Source: Planktothricoides sp. SR001 (lineage in GTDB: Bacteria; Cyanobacteriota; Cyanobacteriia; Cyanobacteriales; Laspinemataceae). Taken from it: a DNA stretch of 64,000 nt. Of this stretch, positions 1 through 8,731 are shown in pieces. The position numbers were made by a program, and so were the translations under genes. The stretch is taken from NCBI RefSeq assembly GCF_001276715.1, contig NZ_LIUQ01000014.1, forward strand, positions 1-64,000, read 5' to 3'. The notes under the pieces are model-generated. The model did not search any database. It had not been told where the DNA came from and saw only the letters and a list, made by a program, of their open reading frames with translations. Position 1 is the first letter of the stretch. Each line of letters starts with the position of its first letter.

Positions 1-488
1 ACCTCTGGCGTTGGTCTCTAAGGCGGCATCCCAACAAACCAAAAAAATGGGTGAAAAATCGCTACTTTAAGCGATATAGAGGAGTTGATTGGATGTTCAT
101 GTGTCAGGGAACTGGTAGAAAAGGCAAGGAAAAATCCGAAATCTTATACGACATCAGCAAAACCCCAATTGTCAGGCACATCAAAGTCAAAGGTCAGGCA
201 AGTCCAGACGACCCTACCCTCCGGGAATACTGGCATAATCGAAGCATCAAAAACGGGAAAAAGTATTGGGCTAAGGGTTCCAAATATGAACAGATAGCCA
301 AACTCCAGGACTGGAAATGCCCAATATGCGGAGATAGCCTATTCAATGGAGAAGAAATCGAAACCCATCACATAATACCCGTGAAAGATGGTGGCTCAGA
401 CGGCCCCGAGAATCTTATCCACTTACACAAAGCGTGTCATAAACAAGTACATACAAATCCAAGTTATCTGGCTGGAAGTAAGGCTTGA
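1..488 (+). CDS. Group II intron maturase/reverse transcriptase, C-terminal part with HNH domain (5' end outside window)
   Basis: The open frame runs from the window edge, and the first in-window start-like codon (GTG at 51) is internal, since in-frame codons upstream of it read LWRWSLRRHPNKPKKWV. This basic Trp-rich stretch and the following KNRYFKRYRG resemble the maturase (X) domain end of bacterial group II intron proteins. Residues CPICGD...THHIIPVKDGG...NLIHLHKACHKQVH, at about 349-456, form an HNH/zinc endonuclease domain that cuts target DNA during retrohoming. The stop codon overlaps the first bases of intron domain V, as expected for a protein encoded in domain IV. The reverse transcriptase part lies to the left and cannot be judged, so activity is unknown. 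Confidence 0.88.
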   Translation, partial: LWRWSLRRHPNKPKKWVKNRYFKRYRGVDWMFMCQGTGRKGKEKSEILYDISKTPIVRHIKVKGQASPDDPTLREYWHNRSIKNGKKYWAKGSKYEQIAKLQDWKCPICGDSLFNGEEIETHHIIPVKDGGSDGPENLIHLHKACHKQVHTNPSYLAGSKA

Positions 489-580
489 GCCGTGTGATGC
501 GAAGAGTGTCACGCACGGTTCTTAGGGGAGGGGAGGAAGGTGACTTCCGAACCTTACCCGCTCGCAAGCCTATATGGGGA
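487..580 (+). ncRNA. Group II intron 3' end (domains V and VI)
   Basis: Positions 487-521 have the form of intron domain V: GAGCCG at the 5' side pairs with CGGTTC at the 3' side, with a GUG/CAC helix, a GCGAAG-type loop and the usual bulge. It is followed by a G-rich stem (about 522-575) with an inner hairpin GGAAG-GTGA-CTTCC and an unpaired A on the 3' side (cGAAcc), as in domain VI with its branch-point adenosine. The exact 3' splice site is not resolved; it should lie at about 570-590. Confidence 0.75.
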
Positions 581-635
581 AGGGATGTCTCTGAAAGCCT
601 TCGGACTGGGGTAATGCCTAGTATATGCAGACCTT

Positions 636-1055
636 GTGACGGCTGCAAAATCAACCCAACAGATTAACCCTATAATGCTTAGAGCCACCTGTATAGGTAG
701 GATAATGATAACGGTCATGCGTACAGGGAGTAAAAACTGAGTGAGTAACTGCCCTCACGATGCATGCGAATGCAAAACGTCTAACGGTCGTAACCATCAA
801 GGCGGTGACACGGAAGGGGTAAAATGGTAAGTTGTGCCAAAACGGATGACGCGAGTTGCCGGAGTAGGAGCCAAGGAAAGGCACGTGCAGTCAGGAGCGG
901 AATGCCGCGAAAGTGGCACGTTCCGTTCTGTACGGGAGGTAGGGGAAGCGATTCCCCTATCGACCCTACCAACCACTGGCCTGTAAACTAGATTAACAAA
1001 GAGTTGACTGACCCACGGGCAAGGTCTGGTTACACAATTGGGCATACACACGGAA
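636..1055 (+). ncRNA. Probable 5' half (domain I-III like) of a second group II intron
   Basis: The region starts with GTGAC, compatible with the GUGYG 5' end of group II introns. It is non-coding, G-rich and highly structured, including runs such as GATGCATGCGAATGCAAAACG, GGTGACACGGAAGGGGTAAA and GGGGAAGCGATTCCCC that resemble domain I-III segments of cyanobacterial introns. No maturase frame and no second domain V follow; instead hmpF begins at once. It is probably a 3'-truncated second intron in tandem with the first. Alternatively all of 487-1055 could be an unusual 3' exon plus leader. The assignment rests on resemblance, not on a covariance search. Confidence 0.5.
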
Positions 1056-1068
1056 GAGGACTATCAGT

Positions 1069-2718
1069 GTGCTGTATCTAGCAGAAGTGAAAAAAGGTGG
1101 AGTTTTTGGTGGGAAGGCAGAGTTAAAACTGCTGGCCTGTCAGCGGGCTGACAGTTGGAGTGCTATTCCCAATGAAGAAGTCATTCCAGCGGAGGAAGCC
1201 AATAGCTTCAATTCGGGAGTGCTGGTACTGGTAGACCTGACTCCTAGTAAGCAAATCCAAAAGTTACGTCAGGATACCCCTGGTGAACTCCTGAAGATTT
1301 TGCAAAGTTTCTCCCGTCAGATCGAAAAGTACAAGAAAGAGTCGGAAGAGATTGAGCAGTGGAAGCGGTCGCTGATGTTCCAGAGCGAAGAACTTCAGCG
1401 TCGAGAAGAAGAAATGCAAGCCCAAGCCGAACAGCTTGAGCAGATTCACGCTGAATCCGAAAAGTTGGCAAAAGAACGTCAAGAGATGGAATCGGTGCGA
1501 GCCGAAGCCAGCAAACTTCAAGCAGAACTGGACAAAAACCGGCAAGAGTTGGATGCGGCATGGGAAGAACTCCGGCAACAACAAGCTGAATTCCAGCAAA
1601 CGGGCAAATTAGATGAGCGATCGGCTCAAAATCTTCAGGAACTCGTCGATTATTTATCTCAAACCACTATTTCTGTTGAGTCAGTCAATGAGCCCTTGAA
1701 TCTCGCTTTTGAGATACTAAGCAATCAGCAGTCAGCGGTTGCCGAATATCAACAACGTTTGGAAAACCATCGGCAAACCGCTCAACAACAGCAACAAGCG
1801 GTGGATAGCCAGTCAGAGGCACTCCAGAATCAGTGGCAAGCATGGCATAAAGCTCAAAAGACTTTAAATCAGCAACAAGCTGACTTGAAGGTTCACCAAA
1901 GTAGTTTGCTTCTTAAACAAGATTCTGCCCTGATGCTGCGTCACTATTTGCAAGAAGAGTATGAGTTGCAGGAATCTCTTAAACAAGTGGGTGGTTCAAA
2001 CCCGGTGAATGTGTCAGAGAATCCTGATTGGGGTGAGTTAGAGAAGATGCCTCTGGAGAGTTTGCCCTCGGTGGTACTTTCTTTGCAGCAGGATTTGCAA
2101 AATCTGTTTCCTTTTGTGATTGGACAGGTTGAGGAGTTGGTGGAGGAGCAACGGAATAATCAACAAGAAGCTTATCAAATGTTGTATGAAACTTTGGTGG
2201 GTCAATGGCGCAATCTGTTGCAGCTTCAAGGCAAATTAACTCAGCATCAAGTGGTTTTAGGCCGTAAACTGCGGTTGCCCGAAGCACCTACAGGGGGGTC
2301 TCCAGCTTCGGTATCTGTGGAACCAATGGTCAGCAAAATCGAGGAACTTCGGCAATCTCAAGCCGAGAAATTGCAAAATCTTGAGAAGGAAATTGCTCAG
2401 ATGGCGCCCAGTATTCAGGAAATGCTTGACCGACTGAATCAAGATTTAATCGATCATGAAGCCACGCATTTAGAACTGACGCAGCAAGAGCAAGCACTGC
2501 GGGAACAACGGCGATCGCTGGCTGAGTTGTCCGGTCAGTTGAGCCTCTATGAAGCGATGCTAAAACCCCAGGTAGCAAAACTGGCAGAACTGCGGCAAAA
2601 GCTGGAAACCGCAGTGGCGTCTTTAAATCAGCTTCAAGAGACAGGCAATTATCAACAACAGGCGATCGCGCAAATTCGCGATGTGGTGATCGATTTGGTG
2701 AATCCTCCCTCTGCTTAA
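1069..2718 (+). CDS. hmpF: HmpF-like pilus motility taxis protein
   Basis: The 549-residue protein starts MLYLAEVKKGG and continues with a conserved N-terminal domain (KAELKLLACQ, WSAIPNEEVIPAEEANSF), as in cyanobacterial HmpF. In filamentous strains HmpF is needed for type IV pilus activation and hormogonium gliding and phototaxis. From about residue 85 almost the whole protein is a Gln/Glu-rich coiled coil (many Q-Q and E-E-L repeats), with a second predicted helical block at 350-549. The start is GTG, preceded by GGAAGAGGA about 9 bases upstream. The gene sits directly behind intron-like sequence, so its native promoter may be displaced. No catalytic motif is expected. Full length agrees with the family, so the intron did not interrupt the coding part. 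Confidence 0.85.
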   Translation: MLYLAEVKKGGVFGGKAELKLLACQRADSWSAIPNEEVIPAEEANSFNSGVLVLVDLTPSKQIQKLRQDTPGELLKILQSFSRQIEKYKKESEEIEQWKRSLMFQSEELQRREEEMQAQAEQLEQIHAESEKLAKERQEMESVRAEASKLQAELDKNRQELDAAWEELRQQQAEFQQTGKLDERSAQNLQELVDYLSQTTISVESVNEPLNLAFEILSNQQSAVAEYQQRLENHRQTAQQQQQAVDSQSEALQNQWQAWHKAQKTLNQQQADLKVHQSSLLLKQDSALMLRHYLQEEYELQESLKQVGGSNPVNVSENPDWGELEKMPLESLPSVVLSLQQDLQNLFPFVIGQVEELVEEQRNNQQEAYQMLYETLVGQWRNLLQLQGKLTQHQVVLGRKLRLPEAPTGGSPASVSVEPMVSKIEELRQSQAEKLQNLEKEIAQMAPSIQEMLDRLNQDLIDHEATHLELTQQEQALREQRRSLAELSGQLSLYEAMLKPQVAKLAELRQKLETAVASLNQLQETGNYQQQAIAQIRDVVIDLVNPPSA

Positions 2719-2765
2719 TTCCTGGTAATTTCTGGAGGTGTGGTGAACAATTTACCCAAATTTAC

Positions 2766-3800
2766 CTAGTTTTTGGTTGTGGATTGATCTAGGATGATCC
2801 AATCCCCTTCTACGCGAGCGATCGCCCCACCCGGAAACGGATCGGTTTGCGAACCATTAGAGCTACCAATCAACTGAATCAATTTTTCGATCTGCTCGAA
2901 GTTTGGATTCGCCGGAAGCACCTTCTGTAACCACCGTCGCATCATCCGACGCTGAATCGCCAGGGGAGCCGTGAACAAAATCCGGCGATTTACCATGTTT
3001 TTTTCGGGATTACTATTGACTTTTTGTTGATTTTGTGGTAAGCACTGCTGAAGTAATTCACAGGCGATGACTTCGAGATATTCCACCTCCGCTCGCAATA
3101 GTTCCGCTGTTTGTGCGATCTGTTGTTCGACTTGAGGATTGAAGTGAGTGCATAAATAAGGAATTAATTCTTTGCGGATCCGGTTGCGAGCATATTTCAA
3201 GTCTTGATTTGTGGCATCTTCCCAAATAAAAATTGCTGCACCGGAGCAAAATTCGCCGGTTTGACTGCGAGTGACTTCGAGTAAAGGACGCACGAGTTTT
3301 ATTTTATCGGTGAGTTGGCGTTGCCAAGTCAAGGCTTGTAAACCATCGGCTCCTGTGCCCCGCATCAGATTAAATAAAAGTGTTTCTGCCCGATCGCTTT
3401 GAGTGTGTCCCAGAACAATGGTGCCGTAGTTATGTTCGGTGGCGATCGCTTCTAAGACTTGATATCGCCATTGCCTTGCTGAAGCTTCGCTATGATCGGC
3501 TAAATTTTCAGCGGTGACCAAATGAAATGGTAAATCCCAGGAATGGGCTAATTGGGCGACATATTCAGCGTTGGCTTTTGAGTCAGGTCGCCAACCATGA
3601 TCGCAATGAGCGATCGCCAATTGCCAATGCCATTTACGACGTAAGTCTAACAGCAGTTTAGCCAAACATAAAGAATCTTGACCCCCAGAAACGGCGATCA
3701 GAATGCGATCGTTTGGTAATAACAACTGTCGCTGTCGTAGGGTTTGATGTATTTTACTGTGCAGGGGTGTCCAAGCAAAATGATTAGATGGATTAAGCAT
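2766..3800 (-). CDS. tilS: tRNA(Ile)-lysidine synthase
   Basis: This is a 344-residue cytosolic enzyme that ligates lysine to C34 of tRNA-Ile(CAU) using ATP, so that the anticodon reads AUA. The PP-loop motif SGGQDSL is at about residues 38-45. It is followed by family features HCDHGWRPDS, GHTQSDRAETLLFNLMRGTGADGL and YARNRIRKELIPYL. The C-terminal region (from about 230) is the linker/TilS substrate-binding part, which is short as in many cyanobacteria. The gene is convergent with hmpF, with 47 bases between the two stops. The ATG start at 3800 gives MLNPSNHFAWTPLHSK. The gene is essential in bacteria that read AUA this way, and nothing looks damaged. Confidence 0.95.
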   Translation of the reverse strand: MLNPSNHFAWTPLHSKIHQTLRQRQLLLPNDRILIAVSGGQDSLCLAKLLLDLRRKWHWQLAIAHCDHGWRPDSKANAEYVAQLAHSWDLPFHLVTAENLADHSEASARQWRYQVLEAIATEHNYGTIVLGHTQSDRAETLLFNLMRGTGADGLQALTWQRQLTDKIKLVRPLLEVTRSQTGEFCSGAAIFIWEDATNQDLKYARNRIRKELIPYLCTHFNPQVEQQIAQTAELLRAEVEYLEVIACELLQQCLPQNQQKVNSNPEKNMVNRRILFTAPLAIQRRMMRRWLQKVLPANPNFEQIEKLIQLIGSSNGSQTDPFPGGAIARVEGDWIILDQSTTKN

Positions 3801-3982
3801 GGCTGACTAGGGCAGTTGACTAGGTTTTTGCGTTAATATCTGGCAATTATAATAAAAATCAATCTCCCCAAATTCCTGCCTAAAACTTGACGGATTTTTG
3901 GGGATAACGAATGTAAATTTAAATGATGAACAGGTATTTCACTAATAGCCTGTTTGAGAAATAGAAATATTGGAGATCCACC

Positions 3983-4705
3983 ATGTATGAAATCGTCAAA
4001 CCCTGTCCGAAGAAAATCATACCGCCCAAAGAGCTAAAAGATTTTCACCCAGACATCAATGCTGAAACTGTTTTACTAGAAGAAGTGTTTTATCATAAAG
4101 AAAATCACAGATTAGGTCAACACCAGGATGTTTTATCCGCTGATTATTACGGTAAATTAGAAAACCAGCAATACCAGGATCATACCGCATATTTAGGCCA
4201 GCGATATATTTGCAAAACTAATAACTTAATCCAACTAGAACATGAGATTAATTGTTTAAAAATATCTTTAATAAAATCTATACGAAGCCATCAGGAGACT
4301 CTGGAAGAAAAATTAAAGCAAGGCATGGATTTTCTCCAAGAACAATCACAAAAAATTAACGATTTATCTGCTCAACTAGAAGCGGAAATATTGAAATTTC
4401 AATCTCTGGCTAGAGAAGTCAACCAAGACTATCATGCGCTGCAAAATTATCAGCATCAATCAAAAGAAAGTTCCTCCCAACTTGAGCGAATCAGACCGGC
4501 AAATATTTGGGAAATTCGTTCCAGCCTTATTCCCAGGGTTGTTAAACAAGGAAATCAGTTTATTTTGACGACAAAACCAGTGGAGGAAGTTGCGGCAGAC
4601 AATCCGGAAAACCGAGTCAAGAAAGCCCAGCAACGGCAAAAAGCTTTAGAATGCTGGTTAGAAGCCAAGCGACAAAGGATTATTCAGGATTTTTCCAGTC
4701 CTTAA
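3983..4705 (+). CDS. Unknown coiled-coil protein
   Basis: The 240-residue protein was not recognised as any family. It has ATG after a good Shine-Dalgarno (TTGGAGATCC). The N-terminal 80 residues are polar with several His/Tyr (HRLGQHQDVLSADYYGKL). Residues 80-165 form a long predicted coiled coil (TLEEKLKQGMDFLQEQSQKI and following heptads). The C-terminus is basic and amphipathic (KKAQQRQKALECWLEAKRQR). No signal peptide or membrane segment is seen, so it is probably cytoplasmic and possibly oligomeric. It stands alone between divergent tilS and the kinase gene downstream. Base composition is like the neighbours, so it is likely a real lineage-specific gene. Confidence 0.65.
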   Translation: MYEIVKPCPKKIIPPKELKDFHPDINAETVLLEEVFYHKENHRLGQHQDVLSADYYGKLENQQYQDHTAYLGQRYICKTNNLIQLEHEINCLKISLIKSIRSHQETLEEKLKQGMDFLQEQSQKINDLSAQLEAEILKFQSLAREVNQDYHALQNYQHQSKESSSQLERIRPANIWEIRSSLIPRVVKQGNQFILTTKPVEEVAADNPENRVKKAQQRQKALECWLEAKRQRIIQDFSSP

Positions 4706-4838
4706 TTGATGACAGAAGATTGTACGTTCGCGAAGCGTTGCGGATGCAACATGGAGACCAACAAGCGCTGATGAACATACGACTAATTGTTAAAATATAT
4801 TAAGATTGTCTTAAGTTCCTCTACTGGTTGGTAAATTC

Positions 4839-6884
4839 ATGCACGTCAAGACAGTATTGCCCCCTAAGAATCAAGCACCAGTGGGTGCGACGAAATCATC
4901 ATCCCATCTCAACTCCTCAGAAGTGCCTACCGTCACGGTGGAAACAAAAGCGATCCCGTCGGTAGAGGAACACTTCCAGAGTTCATCGGATCCAACGGCA
5001 GTCCGCTATGACCCGATCGCGATCGCCACACATTATCGCCTGCGACCCCTGCAAGTCTTAATGCGCCAGATTAGCATTATTTGGCCATTTTTGCTGTTTG
5101 CTCTGCGCCTTTGGTGGGACAAGAAAACGGGCAACAGCAAAAAAAATCAAGGCAAGCAAGCGATCCAACTGCGAGAAATGCTGACGAAACTAGGGCCAGC
5201 ATTTATCAAAATTGGCCAAGCCCTCTCCACTCGTCCAGACTTGGTGCCCCCCCTATACCTGGAGGAGCTAACCAAACTGCAAGATCAACTGCCAGCTTTT
5301 GCCAACGAAATCGCCTATAAATTTATTGAAGAAGAATTAGGCGATCGCCCAGAAAACATCTACGCCGAACTTTCTCCCAACCCCGTAGCCGCTGCCTCCC
5401 TCGGTCAAGTTTACAAAGGCAAACTGAAAACTGGTGAAACCGTCGCCGTCAAAGTCCAACGACCGGGCTTAAAAGACAGCATGGGTCTTGATGTGTATAT
5501 TTTGCGCCAACTGGCCATTTGGTTTGTCACCAACTTCAAACATCGAGTGAAAAGTGACCTCGTAGGCATCATGGATGAATTTGGCGCTCGCATCTATGAA
5601 GAAATGGACTACACCCAAGAAGGCCGGAATGCCGAAAAGTTTCAGGAACTTTATGGTCATCTCAAAGATATTTACGTTCCCAAGATTTATTGGGAATACA
5701 CAGGGCGAGAAGTGCTGACAATGGAATGGGTGGAAGGCACTAAATTAACCAAATTATTAGAATTACGCCAACAAGGAATCGATCCGACTTATCTCATAGA
5801 AGTTGGAGTCAACTGTTCTCTGCGGCAACTTCTCGAACATGGATTTTTTCACGCTGACCCCCATCCCGGAAATTTATTAGCCACCACCGATGGCAAATTA
5901 GCATACCTCGACTTTGGCATGATGAGCCAAGTTAAACCCTATCAGCGTTATGGATTAATTGAAGCGGTGGTTCACTTGGTTAACCGAGACTTTGAAGGAT
6001 TAGCCAAAGATTATGTCAAATTAGAATTTTTAACAGAAGATACGGACTTAACCCCGATCGTTCCCGCATTAGCCGGTGTATTTGGCAACGCTTTGGGTTC
6101 TAGTGTTGCTGAGTTAAATTTCAAAAGCATTACGGATCAACTATCGGAAGTGATGTATGAATATCCCTTTCGCGTTCCTGCTTATTACGCTTTAATTATT
6201 CGCTCTTTAGTCACCTTAGAAGGAATTGCCATTAACGTCGATCCAGAATTTAAAGTTCTGAGTAAAGCATATCCTTATGTGGCCAAGCGCTTATTAACTG
6301 ACTCAGCCCCAGAATTAAGGTCTTCTTTACGGGATTTACTCTTTAAAGAAGGCAGCTTTCGCTGGAATCGTTTGGAAAACTTGTTAAAAAATGCCAAAAA
6401 TAGTGATGATTATGACCTCAGTCAAAATTTAAATCAAGCTTTAGAATTTCTCTTTTCTGAACGGGGAGATTTCATTAGAGATTATTTGGTGGATGAAATT
6501 GTTAAAAGTATGGATATGCTATCACAGAATGCTTTTTACAATGCTCGATCTGTGATTGGTGAGTGGTTTGGGCTAACTGAAACACAGCCGCCAGTACCAG
6601 CAGCCGACCAAGAAAATTTAGAACGAATGCAACGGATTTTACTTTTGCTAAAAGATACTCCGGGTTTTGATCCGATGAAGTTAGTGCAGATGGTGCCACA
6701 AGTTTTAATGAAACCAGAAGTGCAACGTCTCGGTCAGGAAGTAGCCAGTAATTTGGCTCAAAGGGCTGTCGCTCGATTAATTCGTCAATTCTTGATCGGT
6801 GACTCCGCTGCCGATCCCGTTCCGTCAACCCATAATCCGAACAATCATTCTCGTCAAACCGTCGCACTTCCTCCGGGTCGATAA
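4839..6884 (+). CDS. ABC1/UbiB-family atypical protein kinase
   Basis: The 681-residue protein carries the ABC1/AarF fold. The KxGQ motif lies in FIKIGQALSTRPDLVP (about residue 126), and AAASLGQVYKG is an Ala-rich substitute for the Gly-rich loop. VAVKVQRPG contains the ATP-contacting Lys, FHADPHPGNLL (about 338) is the catalytic-loop equivalent, and YLDFGMM is the metal-binding DFG. Family members support quinone/prenyl-lipid metabolism and, in cyanobacteria and plastids, plastoquinone and tocopherol homeostasis, probably as ATPases. The first 60 residues are low complexity. The C-terminal 180 residues include Gln/Leu-rich helices and may anchor to membrane. Several paralogues are usual per cyanobacterium, so the exact substrate is not assignable. 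Confidence 0.9.
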   Translation: MHVKTVLPPKNQAPVGATKSSSHLNSSEVPTVTVETKAIPSVEEHFQSSSDPTAVRYDPIAIATHYRLRPLQVLMRQISIIWPFLLFALRLWWDKKTGNSKKNQGKQAIQLREMLTKLGPAFIKIGQALSTRPDLVPPLYLEELTKLQDQLPAFANEIAYKFIEEELGDRPENIYAELSPNPVAAASLGQVYKGKLKTGETVAVKVQRPGLKDSMGLDVYILRQLAIWFVTNFKHRVKSDLVGIMDEFGARIYEEMDYTQEGRNAEKFQELYGHLKDIYVPKIYWEYTGREVLTMEWVEGTKLTKLLELRQQGIDPTYLIEVGVNCSLRQLLEHGFFHADPHPGNLLATTDGKLAYLDFGMMSQVKPYQRYGLIEAVVHLVNRDFEGLAKDYVKLEFLTEDTDLTPIVPALAGVFGNALGSSVAELNFKSITDQLSEVMYEYPFRVPAYYALIIRSLVTLEGIAINVDPEFKVLSKAYPYVAKRLLTDSAPELRSSLRDLLFKEGSFRWNRLENLLKNAKNSDDYDLSQNLNQALEFLFSERGDFIRDYLVDEIVKSMDMLSQNAFYNARSVIGEWFGLTETQPPVPAADQENLERMQRILLLLKDTPGFDPMKLVQMVPQVLMKPEVQRLGQEVASNLAQRAVARLIRQFLIGDSAADPVPSTHNPNNHSRQTVALPPGR

Positions 6885-7167
6885 TTGACTCTCGATCTGG
6901 CTGAGATAGGAGAAAAATATCTCTCAGAAATTGCCGTTGATGGGTGGGGGTAAACTTCACCCATTTTTTTCGACAGTTAATCACAAGTTAATCACCAAAT
7001 TATAGCAAATCCGGTTCTTGTAGATTGACTACGATAATCCCCTAAAACGCTTGTTGATTAACCCGTGAAGCGGTTCGGGACAGATGGCTTTATAAACGGG
7101 TTTTGAGAACCGAATTTGGTATCACTATACCATCGCGAACTGCTATAATAATAAGTGAATTTCCTTA

Positions 7168-7404
7168 GTCATTTGTCCTTGGTCATTTGTCATTTGTCAT
7201 CAGGACGTAAGGGCATGGCGTTATCAGGATTTATTATTTCGACCGGAATATTTATGATGCCGTGCCCCTACCAATCGATAAATGACAAATGTGGGAGCAC
7301 GACATCATCAAAGTCTCTCATCAAACCCAGATATTGATGATGCCGTGCCCTTGCCAATCGGTAAGTTACAAATGACAAATGACAAATGACCAGGGACAAA
7401 TGAC
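7168..7404. repeat. Inverted-repeat element between convergent genes
   Basis: Arms at 7168-7200 and about 7369-7404 are near-perfect inverted copies built from GTCATTTGTC/GACAAATGAC units. Between them an approximately 28-bp direct repeat (ATGATGCCGTGCCC...CAATCG.TAA) occurs at 7254-7281 and 7336-7363. The element fills the gap between the 3' ends of the kinase and the exporter, where it could fold as a long hairpin and end transcription from both sides. The rest of 6885-7167 shows no gene. Confidence 0.7.
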
Positions 7405-7417
7405 AAATTGGTGTATC

Positions 7418-8731
7418 CTACTTAGTGGCTCGGCGTTTCCACCGTAAACAAATAATCTCGCAACACATTCCGGCTATCATTGCTATTGCTGCTGATATGG
7501 CGCCATTGAGTCCACTACCGATCGCGAAGGTGGCGGTGGATAATAAAACGCCAGTTCCTAACCAGGTGGCTAGGTTGAGATGTCCTGTGCGTCCTTCGCT
7601 GACTAAAAAGCCTTGGGTGGCGTTTTGTAATGCTACTAATAAGGGGACGCAAGAACAGAAGAGTAAAACGGGTTTGATACTTTTGACGAGGGTGAGGTCG
7701 TTACCAATGAAGCTCTGCACCAGTCGATCGCCTATGGGTGTGATACTCATTAGCAGCAGGAAGGCGGAACAAGCGCCACCGACGGATAAGGCAAAGGTGA
7801 GGAGTTGTCGATCGGGCAGTTGATGACGGTATTTAATCACCATTTGCTGCACCATTCTGGTGGAGTTGGCGATCGTCAACACTAGACCCCAAGCAGCCGA
7901 CCAAGCCGCGATCGCGATTGTCGCATCTTGAGCGCGGGCAATAATGCTAATTAGTAAAGCCCGTCCTCCCCATACTACCATCATAGAATTAGCTAACGGC
8001 AAATAAAACTGCCATACCCCGCGCAAATTATGAGGCAGATTTGGCGGATTTTCCAGGGGTGGCGGCGGTAAGGTGGCGCTATAACGGCGGGCAAAAATAG
8101 TGACGATAACTGCTTCCACTATGACACCGCCAATCAGCGCCCCCCCAGCCACAATAGCGCCAGAGATATGCAGCGAAAATCCCGTTATCAGGATAATTCC
8201 TAGGGTGAATAATCGTGTTATACTGGCATGGGCCAAAGCACGAGAATGGCCATGATAAATCAATAACCCTTGGAAATAGCGCCGCCAAGCGATCGCAAAT
8301 GGCCATCCTCCCATGAGCAATAGCACTTGCATCACAGGAGAGAGCATTTCTGCCGGTATCCCCAAGAAGTTGCCGCCCACAGTTTGAAATATAATTGGTA
8401 ACGCCAAGAAACTCAAAAGTAAGGTGAGGCCGCCGCCTGCGAATAATGTAAACCGCCACAATGCTTGTCTGGAGGCTTGAGTAGGAGCCAAAGCATTAGA
8501 AGCGTGCAAAATCATAATAATCGGGCTTTCAAAAAAGATAGCCAATGATTTGGCTACACCCACGGCGGCTATGTTTAATCGGGCATCAGGAAGATGGGCT
8601 AAGGTGGTGGTCATCATGGGGTCGCTGCAAGCCATCGCCACATCGCTGAGGGATAAGGGGAGAAATTCCCGCCACAAAGAGCCTAAACCGATTTTCTGGG
8701 ATTGATTTAACTGAGGTTCTACTAATTTCAC
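7418..8731 (-). CDS. MATE-type multidrug/metabolite exporter
   Basis: The 437-residue integral membrane protein has about 12 hydrophobic segments in two halves, consistent with the MOP/MATE flippase-antiporter superfamily (N-terminal half with SLSDVAMACSDPMMTTTLAHL, C-terminal half opening FYLPLANSMMVVWGG). The start is GTG and overlaps the stop of the upstream SbnA-like gene by four bases (GTGA), so the two are translationally coupled. The context suggests export of a small amino-acid-derived product of the partner enzyme, but this is inference. MATE-like proteins of this divergent subgroup are also found beside other biosynthetic genes. Substrate and coupling ion are unknown. Confidence 0.75.
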   Translation of the reverse strand: MKLVEPQLNQSQKIGLGSLWREFLPLSLSDVAMACSDPMMTTTLAHLPDARLNIAAVGVAKSLAIFFESPIIMILHASNALAPTQASRQALWRFTLFAGGGLTLLLSFLALPIIFQTVGGNFLGIPAEMLSPVMQVLLLMGGWPFAIAWRRYFQGLLIYHGHSRALAHASITRLFTLGIILITGFSLHISGAIVAGGALIGGVIVEAVIVTIFARRYSATLPPPPLENPPNLPHNLRGVWQFYLPLANSMMVVWGGRALLISIIARAQDATIAIAAWSAAWGLVLTIANSTRMVQQMVIKYRHQLPDRQLLTFALSVGGACSAFLLLMSITPIGDRLVQSFIGNDLTLVKSIKPVLLFCSCVPLLVALQNATQGFLVSEGRTGHLNLATWLGTGVLLSTATFAIGSGLNGAISAAIAMIAGMCCEIICLRWKRRATK

